DNA of 64,000 nt from Benincasa hispida (taxonomy: Eukaryota > Streptophyta > Magnoliopsida > Cucurbitales > Cucurbitaceae): contig NC_052360.1 of the NCBI RefSeq assembly GCF_009727055.1, forward strand, positions 67,342,973 through 67,406,972, given 5' to 3'. Positions 12,322 through 22,509 of the stretch are shown piece after piece; position 1 is the first letter of the stretch, and each line of letters starts with the position of its first letter. Below the pieces are notes generated by a model. That model did no database searches. It had not been told where the DNA came from and worked only from the letters and a program-made list of their open reading frames with translations. The position numbers and the translations under genes were made by a program.

Positions 12322-12610
12322 AGTACGATTATTGGGATGTTCAAGGATGCAACCAGGGCATTTTGTATGTCATAGTTCTACACTGGGACCAACTTCGTAG
12401 TTTTTTAGGTGGTGTTGTAATGAAATATCTGGAGGATATCAGTCTTGAAAGGTGGACACGGGTTTACCAAACAAATTAAGGATACGACAACACGACGTCT
12501 AATAATGTAAATTGTTTTAATTTCTTAACTAAAGAATATCGGCTACTACCCATAACGTGCTTGCGAGAACATGTTAGAGGCCTCATCTAGTCGTGATTTT
12601 ATGAATAGGG
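12322..12610 (+). pseudogene. MULE transposase, C-terminal part after LTR insertion
   Basis: After the LTR the MULE reading resumes: IIGMFKDATRAF-like text, then KYLEDISLERWTRVYQTN at about 12421-12476. A stop and GYDNTTSNN follow, then a worn LPITCLREHVRGL at about 12545-12580. This is the familiar MULE transposase region after the catalytic core. It carries stops and frameshifts. The MULE end is not identified. Confidence 0.7.
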
Positions 12611-12689
12611 GAATTATTGGACATCTCGAAGAATGTTACACTTGGATTATTATGAAAATCGATGAACAGGGGAATTATTGGATAAGATG

Positions 12690-13860
12690 ATATCGAATTA
12701 TGGGACATCTCCACTTTGAGCATCTTCCTGCTCATTATCGTTTCCTCCATTATGGTCATCACTGTCCCCACCATTCCCACTTTCTGAACTATCGCCCCGA
12801 TCCGAACTACCACCATTTTCATAACTACCTAAATTTTCTGAACTCTCGACATTGGAATATACTTGTATTACAGCCTGTCTCTCTACTAGGGTGTCTCGAA
12901 ACTCCTTCTCAGTATCGAACATGACAATATCATTTTGAATTTTGTCTGTATTAATAGCCCAACTTAGTAAGATGGTTAGTGTCAATTTAAAAATCAAATA
13001 AACATATTGTGGCTAAAGTACACTTACATTTCGAGATGAAAAAATTTCTCTCTACAATACTTTGAAGGACACCGAGTGTGAGCATGTCCATCGTAATATA
13101 AAAGACATAATTATCTCATTCCTTCAAGTGACAATGTTCCCCGTTACCGATGATAGGATCTCGTACATCCATACCTAAATATGAAACAACACATATTCAG
13201 AACTATGGTAATGTTAAACTAACGATAAGCTTATGTTAAGGAACATATACCTGGAATGCTTGGGAAAATCCACACAGAGAGTACTTTAAAACATAATTTT
13301 TATTTCCTTTTACCTTATCCTTGTATAGACCAACCTTATCATTTAATGCAGTCTTGAGGGCATTGAGTGTCCTCTCCCAAATCATTGTACTCCTATCTAG
13401 ACTGTTGTAATAATCTATGTCTTTAACATCCTCAAATAATCTACGTTCTACTGCACTTTTCTGCTTATTCTTTCTCATCATTGCAACCTCCGTGTAGTAC
13501 ATTAAGGTGATCTTAACAGCATCATCATCGTTTTTGAATTCCAATTTCTTGTATTCTTCTTCTAGTAAACTGAAGTAGAATAACCGAAGCCGACCGATTA
13601 CCAAAGTACTTCGTTACAAGTTCTTGTGAGGACTCACTCCGAACAAATCGCGAAGGGGACTGCTACAAACCAATAATCAACAAAAAAATGTCTTTCGAAA
13701 ATGTGTCGACCTTTCCTCTAATAGAGAAGTTGATCGAGTCGGCTCTCTTCTTCTTCACTTTCCTCAACAACATATGGTAGACAAGTGGGCTATTAGATAC
13801 AATGTCAATGTCTATGAATTGCCCAAAAATTGTTCTATTGAACATCTCTAACTATCATCG
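12690..13860 (-). pseudogene. DUF1985 / ULP-like gene fragment carried by MULE
   Basis: On the minus strand, 13845 down to 13663 reads FNRTIFGQFIDIDIVSNS, then LVYHMLLRKVKKK, and ends FSKDIFLLIIGL, which is the DUF1985 pattern. The segment 13604-13236 continues it (IGRLRLFYFSLLEEEY, VKITLMYYTEVAMM, IDYYNSLDRSTMIWERTL, KNYVLKYSLCGFSQAFQVYV). At 12997-12698 comes a Gly/Ser/Asp/Asn/Glu-rich linker. DUF1985 normally precedes a C-terminal Ulp1 cysteine protease domain, which I do not see here. Such genes are known cargo of KAONASHI-type MULEs in Arabidopsis, which fits the adjacent transposase on the opposite strand. Frameshifted, so a pseudogene. Confidence 0.65.
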
Positions 13861-14557
13861 GGTATGCTTTTCCTTCACAGTCTTATTGGCATTCGCAATG
13901 TAGGCCAAACTCGTTATTTGCCCCAAAAACTTATCAACTTCATGTATTTTGAAACTTTTTGACAACTTAAATTACTCTTGCATGAAATGAACATTCAATC
14001 TATCAATTAACAGGTTCTTAAAAAAACGAATCAGTAAACATACATTCTGTTTAAGTCTCTTTAGTCTTATTCTCGCTAGTAACACTCTCGCTTGTCTCAA
14101 TCTAGCTTGTCTCTCTCTCGCATATATCGCTCTTGCAAATATCACTCTCGCCTATTATGCTATCATCGATCTCGTTCTCGCAATCTTACTCACCTTAACT
14201 AAACCATGTCCCTTAACATCCCTCACCTTATCGGGCTCTAACTATAACTCGTTTTCGTCCTCAATGCCACAGAACACATCGAAACTCAAAAAACAAACAA
14301 GAATCATAAAGACATGACCAATTACTAAACCCTAAAACTGCTGACTGATTTCAACCCAAAACCTAAACAAACACAACATGTGCGACAAAGATTAAATTCA
14401 CTTACTCAAAAGCTTCGTTTTATCAGAAGCAGATGGTGGTTTTGCAAGGAATGTTTGATAGATTTCAAATGCAACAAGATCATTTGGATTATCGAAGATG
14501 GAATGAGCGACACAAGAAAGTCGTTACGCTTGAAGAAATTTCAATAAAAGCATATGG
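13861..14557. other. Non-coding, probable MULE flank
   Basis: No gene recognised. A short stretch at about 14060-14190 is rich in CTCGC words (CTCTCGCTTGTCTC-like), probably imperfect low-complexity sequence. The last bases TATGG (14553-14557) precede the next LTR. Confidence 0.3.
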
Positions 14558-16206
14558 TGTTGGGGTTGATGCCCTAAATCTCGTAGGGTTCTATAGTTTG
14601 TAAATGTTTTGAACAACTCATTGTCTATTTAATAAAATATATGATATTTTACTCCATATTTTTGTTGCATTAACCACAAACCAATACACTAACATCCAAG
14701 ATTATATTGTAGCTTAAACATGTATGTAGAGACATACGGGTGGATCATGTTTAAATGATAACATAAATGGTCTGTAGTAGATGGATAAGGTTGGGTACCT
14801 TATCTTGATGACACTATGAGTATGGCCTACTTTAAGGTGTTACAATTGTTGTAAAGTGCTACAAATGATCTGATCCTGATCATTCATGTATAGACATGAG
14901 AGTAGGGATATTCTATACAAAGGAGTTTGTATAAGACCGAACCACGAAATGTTTAGTCTCATTATATAACACTATTCATAATAGAGACTTACATTTCACC
15001 AGGATGACCTAGGTAACATGACCTGAATCTTGAGTGAGTTGTGAACTCCTGCTTATGAGGGCGGTCCTTTGATTTGTATGGGTGAGAGTGACCAGATCGC
15101 CGACTCAATAATCCTACCATTTGGGGGATTCGTCTGATTGGGGAGCTAGGAACATAGCTACACAAGAAGGAATTCACTCCTTCCCTGAGGTCGGGATAAG
15201 TAGATAAATTGTTCCCTTAAAGGCTGATTCTGAGGCTTGAACAATGTAGACCACACCCTCTCCTAGCCCGAGAGAGGTTCAATCATAGTTGGACTATAAT
15301 CTATTGTTCATTAGAGGGATCGATGATACTTAAGGAGTTAGATGTAACTACAGGGGCAAAACGGTAATTTTTTCCAGTTGTACTTACGGGCAATTTGTGA
15401 ATGGTCATCATATTATTGATTGGTTATATCCAATGGACACAGATATATATCCGTAATGCGAAGAGTGCAGTTGTCCGTCTTTAGTAGAGTATCCGACAAT
15501 TAACAGATGATGAACAATTTAATTAAAGAGTTTGATTAATTATTCATGTATCGTTGGAGCTTCAAGCTACAGGTCCATGAGGTCCCCTTGATAGCTCAAT
15601 GGGATTAAATGAGAATCAGTTTTTGGATTAATTTGAATTGTTCAAATTAATTTAGGGATTTAATTATATATGATATAATTAAGTTATTTTAATTATATGT
15701 GGTATAATTATATAATATATTTGATACATTATAGCTTTAGTGAGAGAAAATAAATATTTGAATATGATTGAAATATTAATTATATGAATTGGATTCATAA
15801 TTGTTAAATTTAATATAAATATGATTTATTTATAATTTATTCCCTCATTTGGGTTCTCTACGTAGTGTTCGTATCTTGATCGAGAGATTCTTGAAGAAAG
15901 TCTTCAAAGGTAAGGGTTTTTGAAACCCTAAGTTTTTTTTTAATTAAGCATGATGTAATTTATTCAAATGCATATGTTGGAATGCCTTTGTGTGTCGATC
16001 TTCTCTATCTCTACGATTCTTTTTTTGTCGATTTCGTAACCGCATATGTTGTTCTTTCTTTTCTGAAAATATTAAATTTCATGAGAAATGAGAATTTGGA
16101 CAATCCGCTTCCATGACGTCAACAAAGTGTTATTTGATATTAAAAATAAATTAATTAATTAAAGGGGAAGAAAAAAAAAAAAAAGACGTCATTTGGCATC
16201 CGAACA
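14558..16206 (+). mobile_element. Solo-LTR-like copy (family 2) just upstream of gene 1
   Basis: Starts TGTTGGGGTTGATGCCC, the same start as the LTRs ending at 56725 and 60621 on the other strand and beginning at 48472 on this one. Similarity to the sibling LTR end (TTTGGAC-AT-CGCTTCC) reaches about 16115. An exact 5-bp repeat TATGG at 14553-14557 and 16207-16211, preceded by CA, would put the end at 16206. No retrotransposon genes inside. Confidence 0.55.
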
Positions 16207-16391
16207 TATGGACCGAAGTTTCATTAGCGTTGCAGACATTTTCTGGGAATTTAAGAACAGAAAAAGTAAGATTCCTGTACGGAAAGCTTACCGTATCACT
16301 AAAAAAATCAGACGGCTTATCAATTTTGGGACAATCCTTCAGGTTCTCTCCACATTTACACTCCCAACACATTCCCACTTCTTCCTCTCCG

Positions 16392-16579
16392 ATGGACTTC
16401 AAATCACCGTCTGTAGTTTCATCCACCAGCAATTGCAGTGATGATACATGCAACAGCTTACTCTATGGAAGAGAAATCGAAGCTATAGATAGAAAAGCTG
16501 GGACACGTCTTCCCAAAATTGATTTGGGACCTGTTCCATCACCTGTTGAAGTTGATGCTGCAGTTGCTGCACTTCAGAG
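16392..16579 (+). CDS. Tail-anchored protein gene, exon 1
   Basis: Ends at a CAGAG|GTGATG donor with two bases of a split codon. Encodes the Ser-rich N-terminus and VPSPVEVDAAVAALQ. Confidence 0.75.
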
Positions 16580-17636
16580 GTGATGTTCTATTACATTTGA
16601 TTCTGTATTTTTTGGTATCTGTTCTTGTTTTATTGGGTTCCTGTTTTGTCATCTGGGCAAGAGATTGAAGACTACCAAATCTTGTTGGGTTTCTTTGTGT
16701 GAATTGTGTGTGATTCTTTTTGTGGATTTAGGTTTATAGGAAGAGAAGAAATCTGGACTGGAATCGTTCATTTCTTGTTTTATACTGTTCACACACGTAT
16801 GGACTCATAAAGCTCATCCTACTTTTCCTCTGACAATTTGAAAGGGCAAGTAAGAGGAAAAACTATAGAAAACCTCATTAAGTTTTTGACTTTGTACAAA
16901 CTATCATACAGATACTGATGTGGAGATGTGTTAAGTTTTTTTCCCTTGATATGCGTGAGTGTCCAACCAGCTTATTCGCACATCAACTAATCTTGCGAAA
17001 ATCCGTCTGACTCTATAGGCCGTCATAGATTGAACCCATGATCTCTTGTGAGATTGTGACCTTTGAAATCTTTGGACAATTTTCTCTATGGATATGTTGT
17101 CCCTGGAACATTTATGAGATAAACAAAATGAAGGAGAACTTGAAGATTAAGGATATCTATTTGGCTCAACACTTTTTAGGGAGTTGTTTATCATGGCTTT
17201 AGTTTTTCTGTAAGACTCTAGTTACAATTATATTGGGATAATTAGTATGATTAGTAGTAAGGGACATTCTAGTAGTTAGATATTAAGTTTGTTAGGTTTT
17301 TGGGTTATAAAGAGTAGGAGAGAGTATGACTAGAGGTGTGAAGAATTTAGAAGAGTGTTTGGTTCTTGGGAGAGGATTCTTAGTCCTCTAAAATATGCTA
17401 AGGAGCTTGTTCATCTACCTTTACTTGTTCTAGTTATATCTTGATATTGTATTACTGAATTTTCTGAAGTAGGAATATAATCACAAGGGTGTTTGCCTTG
17501 TGAATTTCTTTGATATTTGTGTTATTGTTGGGGATTTTCTGCTTGCAGGAAGAGGAATCCTAACTTCTTTATTCACGAATGTGTTCTATGGTAACATGGT
17601 GTAGGATCTTTCTTGTGGAAGATGGTTTATGTTATT

Positions 17637-17708
<72 letters not shown>

Positions 17709-20050
17709 GTACCATTTTTACCTCATTCTTGGTTTTAGAATTTCAGAATTAAATTTGTTTTTGAGAAGTTATTGTCATGATAAGAAGTTCTCATGGAGTT
17801 GCAATATTAATCAGTTTGCTGCAGGAGAGTTTTTCACTTGGATCGGTGTCAAAATGGCTTCAGCCGCTGATGAACTCCTGTGATTCAAGCATTTTGCATT
17901 CTCGTGGTTATCGATTACTTTGTAAAGGTCTTCAATGGCTGCTAACAGATCCTACATTCAAGGTGTAACAGAACTTTCTTTGACATAGTGAAAGCTTACA
18001 ACATAACTAGGATCAAAGAAAGAAAATTTTCAGGCATCTCAAAAGCAACCTAATAGCACAACGAAACCTCAACCATTTCTTCTTTTAACTTACCATTGAC
18101 ATCTTAACTCTTTCCAAAAAAATTCTCATAAAAAGCCTCCCAAATATAATTTAATTACGATTTACGAATGGACAGCAAATTTCTGCACAACATATGCCAA
18201 CTGAGCTGTAAAAACATATTTGGATCTCCTTCACAACATTTTAGATATATTTATACCTTAAAGTTGAAAAGACCAGCAAAAGAACTTAAATTTCTATTGC
18301 AACTGCCACTTCCAAACTGTCAAAAAAATAAAATAAAATAAAATAAAAATAAAAAAGGATAACTGGGGACTCCCCCCTTCTGACTGCAACAAACATGACA
18401 AGAATTTTCAAATTGTTAATTTAATGTTACTTACATAAATGAATATACCCAAACATCTTCCTTTGTTGTACGTTTTTTTCTTGGAAATTCTCTTTTTCAA
18501 GTACCTCCGTTTATTTTAGGGACTGGTAATTTCACTGTGTTTGGACAAAGATGTTTGGAATGCTATTAGAAACAATGGGATCGTAGAGAAGCTCCAGGAG
18601 TTACCTTCTTCAGGTTTGTAGTGAACTCTGACAAACTTAGTTACTATGTGATAGAACGACTTTATTATTGGCTGTATGCAGCCTATATATCTTAATTATT
18701 TTAGTGGCATGGTGGAAAAATACCCCAAATTTTTGGGACAGAATATTTTCCTTAAGTGCAGCAGTTGATTTATTTGTTGATTATTATTTGTGTAGAAAGG
18801 AACATTACTTTTCATTGAAATTGTGGAGTTACAATCAAACCAAGGAAACAAAGAACTCATCTAAAATGTATATATTCAATTAAAAGGCCACAGTTTTGGC
18901 AATGACTTAGCTTAGAGGTCCCAAGTTTGAACCTTTAGGTGAGCTTAATGCCAAAACTCCATGATGTCTCTCGTGTCTGGGCCTTGGGGTGGTCTTGAGT
19001 GCCCCCGGGTATAGGGAAGCTAAGCTCCGACTCCCTGTTATCAAAATAATAACAACAATAATAAAAGAGCAATACTTGAAGACTGAAACTAAACAATCCA
19101 AACAAGACTTAAATGGAAGAAAAACAAGAATCCATGGAACTCTTTCCGCTCGTTAAGCAAACAATGGAAACTGTTTCTAAGAAGCACCCTTAAACATCGC
19201 TAACTGACCTCCCATGGACCTGGTTGGCCTAGGTTCCAGTAATGTGAATGATAAGAATCAGCTCGTCTTGCTAATTGACTGTAGCACTTTTTAAAGTAGA
19301 GAACCACTGTATGGTATGGTCTGATTGCTCCTGGATTTGATGATAACTTAGAAGAGGGAAGACTGAATTATTAAGCTGAATTCATATTAATACAAGGAAA
19401 ATCCAAACTTTCTTACAGGTGGAGGGGATAAAGTTGAGTACTTGAGTTCTGGGAAGTGATATTTGAGTACATGTACTTCCCTTTGTTATCTTTTTCTCTT
19501 CAGTCTCTTGTTTTCCACAATAACAAATTTTATCTTCTTTGGATACCAACCAAGCTGATGTGAGCAAGCCACTCTGTGAGTTTAAACCTTGGTAATGAAC
19601 TATTAGTGGACTCTTCTCTCAGTCTTTCAACCTTAAAATTGAAGTTTTATTTCAATTGAGGATGGCAAAAAAATCTGGAATGATTGGCATGCTAAAGAGA
19701 TCCAACCTTCTTTCAGTCTCTTTTGCTTCAAGACTTGGATTGTTTATATTATTATTGTTGTTGTTGTTCTCTTACTTTCAGAAGGTGGAAATGGAAACCC
19801 TGAGAGCTCCAAGCAGGGACCTGACTTTGGTAATGCCATTCTAAGCTGGATTTTGCTAATGTCACTCACAAAAATCAGGGAGCTGATCGAAAACTTTGTG
19901 TTCCTGTTGAACAATGCATTTCGTTTTCCTGGGAAAGAGAAACTGAAGGCAGAGAAAAGAGATGAGATAGATGAAAAAATCCAATCTTCATTCTTTCTGT
20001 CCTTAGTCATCCTGTTGATTGTGATCGTTGCTCGAGTTCAGATGGCATAA
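16392..20050 (+). CDS. Uncharacterised plant tail-anchored protein, 232 aa, four exons
   Basis: I do not recognise a name. Exons by splice consensus: 16392-16579, 17815-17962, 18520-18613 and 19782-20050. All join in frame (CAGAG|gtgatg, aatcag|T; AAG|gtgtaa, ttttag|GGA; TCAG|gtttgt, ttcag|AA). The start is the first Met in the open frame that begins a protein-like sequence (MDFKSPSVVSSTSN); upstream in-frame Met codons lie in leader-like DNA. Residues about 48-62 (VPSPVEVDAAVAALQ) open a helical region (SKWLQPLMNSC, YRLLCKGLQWLLTD, LVISLCLDKDVWNAIRNN). A small Gly/Asn-rich linker, an amphipathic NNAFRFPGKEKLKAEKRD stretch and one membrane segment (FFLSLVILLIVIVARV) follow, then four residues. 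That is a tail-anchored topology, facing the cytosol if inserted. It resembles unnamed Arabidopsis proteins I recall only vaguely. Intron 1 carries a 69-base T run, intron 3 a SINE. Confidence 0.8.
16945..17065 (+). repeat. SINE-like fragment in intron 1
   Basis: GTGAGTGTCCAACCAGCTT, then TTCGCACATCAACTAATC and GATTGAACCCATGATCTC resemble widespread plant SINE or tRNA-derived repeats. No tail or target duplication was recognised, so this is tentative. Confidence 0.3.
17639..17707. repeat. 69-base poly(T) run
   Basis: An uninterrupted T run in intron 1, about 107 bases before the exon 2 acceptor. It could be the tail of an old minus-strand retroposon or a simple expansion. Confidence 0.95.
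17815..17962 (+). CDS. Tail-anchored protein gene, exon 2
   Basis: Acceptor aatcag|T completes the split codon (Ser). A competing gctgcag acceptor at 17824 would put a stop in frame after the exon 1 phase, so the upstream one is chosen. Donor AAG|GTGTAA. Confidence 0.7.
18520..18613 (+). CDS. Tail-anchored protein gene, exon 3
   Basis: Acceptor ttttag|GGA in phase 0. Encodes GLVISLCLDKDVWNAIRNN and the following helix. Donor TTCAG|GTTTGT with one base carried over. Confidence 0.75.
18888..19065 (+). repeat. SINE in intron 3 of the tail-anchored gene
   Basis: A pol III-type internal promoter can be traced: an A-box-like TAGCTTAGAGG at about 18909-18919 and a B-box-like AAGTTTGAACC at about 18924-18934. 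The body follows, with GTGCCCCCGGGTATAGGGAAGC, and an A/T-rich tail (ATAATAACAACAATAATAA) at about 19047-19065. About 180 bp, no coding capacity, as expected for a tRNA-derived SINE. The target duplication was not resolved. Confidence 0.55.
19782..20050 (+). CDS. Tail-anchored protein gene, exon 4 (membrane anchor)
   Basis: Acceptor cttactttcag|AA. Encodes the linker, the charged amphipathic segment and the terminal hydrophobic helix; stop TAA 20048-20050. Confidence 0.8.
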
Positions 20051-22413
20051 AATCGGCGGCATACAACATCTGCTGACCATGGTTGTACTCATACTTCTAT
20101 TTAAGCTAAATTGTAAGAAGCTTCCTTGAGCTTCTTTACTTCTAATTGCAACATAATATTCATACGTCACCGTGAGTCGTGTTTCCCTAATATTATACAG
20201 TCGTGTTTCCCTAATATCATAACACCAGAATCATACTTTTTTATATTAGTCTTGCTTGTTTTTGGATATTATTTCATACCTACTTTGCTCTTGAACTAGA
20301 CATTATAACCTTAATCCTTTCCCATGTACAGATCAATTTTTAGTCTTTGTATTTTGAATCTTTCATTTTAGAATTCCATTAGTTACTTTTTCAAAAGCAA
20401 TAGTCTCTATTAATCTTCCATCTAAATCTTTTAAACACATTATTTTCCTAGAGCCCGTGAGACCCACTCATAACGAGATGAGGAATGGGGAAAAAAATTT
20501 GTGGCAACTTCATTACTATTTTTAAAAAGAACCATCAGTTTTAAACATTGATATACCAATGTGATGATAAAAGTATTGAAAATCGACATGCTCCCTTATA
20601 AATCCTTTGCATCTCCATCAGTCATGATTTCGCAATTTTTTCATCCTTGGCTACGAGCATGTAGATTTCTTAATCCAATGAATAAGGATTTTCTAATCTG
20701 ATGAATAATAAGAGAATCATAGGCAGCCACATCTACTACTTCTTTGTATCCTCTTTTCTGCACCCAACTTATATTCTCCAACTTAAGGTTCTCTGAAACC
20801 AAAATGTTCCGTTGCCAATTTTTCTTCAATAATTTCAAAAACATTTTCTAAATTTTAAAAACTAAATGTTTTACAAACAATTTTGTTCTTTCAAATTAAA
20901 TTTTTTTAAAAAAAAATCATGAATCATAAAGTTGTCAAATGACACATTAGTTCTTTGTTTGCAATTGTGAAAAACTACCCTTGTAAACATTGTTTTCATT
21001 CTTTGCTTTTGTTAGTTAACTTTTTTTTAAAAAAAAAAGTATACAAAATATAAGCCAGAATTTGAAAAACTAAAAAAGTTTCTATGAACTTGTTTTTGCT
21101 TTGACATTTAGGTCAGAACTCGTGTGTTTACAAGAAAAGTGAACAAATCAAAGAAATTATGCAAAAGCAAGTAAACATACTTAATCTAATAAATAAAAAC
21201 ATGATTGTTATTAAATATAGAATAAATTATTCGATATCATTGCAATCAAACTAACACAACCCCTCGAAACAAAACCAAGCATAACTCAATTGACACTCTG
21301 CTAGAAACCACATGCTTCGTGATTCGGATCCCCCTACCCCAATCATACTAAAAAAAACCCAACCCCTTGAAACCTCTTCCAATTGAAACTATATAAATCC
21401 CTTTGGCTGTTTTCGAGTAATGGAAATAGATGGAACGTGAGTGTAGTAAAAAGCACAAGAAAATTTCCAATACGATAGTATGAACATCGCCCCCATCAAA
21501 TTATGTAAGAATTAAATACAATCTAGCACAACTCCTAATGTGAACGGACGTATCAAAAGAAAATTTCCCTAGTTTTACATGATCATAAGTAATAGTCATT
21601 ATATATTCCTTATGTTGCTTTATCCTCTACAACCAGTTTACATTTCCATCCAAATTTTCAAGTTATCAAGTTATTAAAGAAATATATTTACTTATCAAAC
21701 ACAAACATAAAGTACGTACTTCAACAAGTTAGAGCTTCAAATTCACCACCCCACCTATTGTTGAACTCAAAAAAAATAAACAAAAAACAAAAAAGTTGTA
21801 CATTCACTCAAGTAATATCATATTTCAATGTCAAAACATATTAAATCAACTTTGATTCTCTATCAACCAATAATGTGGGACTATTAACATGGTTAAAGTT
21901 AAACCGTTTGAAATCCGTACGCAAAATAATATGAAGACAAAAAAGAATAACATAAAAGTTAGAATTATCAAAATATTAAGCTCCATAGTTCATATTTAGT
22001 TGGAAAATAATTTAGAATGTCAATGAAATTTCTCTTTTTAGGTCAAACACCACGTATGAGTAAATAGAGAGATTTGGAGGGGGTAGATTCCTGTAATAAA
22101 AGTATATGCATCAACTTGAGCCTACTTTATCAATAAAAGTATCTCTACCTCATCCAAAAAGTTGAAAATTCGATTGCCCGCCCTACATTAATGTTTTCTA
22201 AAGAAACAAAAAAATGGATACATCCTTTTGGACAAAAAAATCACGAATGTCGGCTAGAATTGGGAATCAAACGATTTCCAGTTCGGCCAAGACATCCCCA
22301 AAAGAACCAAAATAAAAATAAAGATAAAATTCAACCACAAATGTGAATGAGTTCCTGTATACACTAATTCCAACAGCAACTTCACACAAATAAAACGAAA
22401 ACCAGCTTACAAT
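20051..22413. other. Convergent intergenic region between the two host genes
   Basis: Holds the 3' UTRs of both genes and AT-rich DNA. A short tandem duplication GTCGTGTTTCCCTAATAT occurs at 20176-20193 and again at 20201-20218. No further gene seen. Confidence 0.5.
21262..21360 (+). repeat. Degenerate SINE-like / tRNA-derived fragment
   Basis: AGCATAACTCAATTGACA is A-box-like, and GTGATTCGGATCCCCCTACCC resembles a tRNA-type B box with the usual GGTTCGAATCC worn. A short A run follows at about 21350-21357. Confidence 0.35.
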
Positions 22414-22509
22414 TTAAGACATCCAGAACTTTTGACCCAACAATTCACGATCTGCAGCAGGACCCTCCGTAGCAGCAAGCTTCTGAATACGTGAAGAAAA
22501 CTCTTCGGC
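22414..22509 (-). CDS. NUP62: NUP62 exon 9 (C-terminus)
   Basis: [16 protein letters not shown] to LLGQKFWMS, stop TAA at 22416-22414. Confidence 0.92.
   Translation of the reverse strand, partial: AEEFSSRIQKLAATEGPAADRELLGQKFWMS

Noticed and set aside
17629..17883. ORF starting with a long Phe run
   Set aside because: The Phe run is the translated poly(T) tract of an intron.
18901..18960. Possible tRNA gene suggested by box A/B-like words
   Set aside because: No cloverleaf can be folded by eye; the context and tail fit a SINE.
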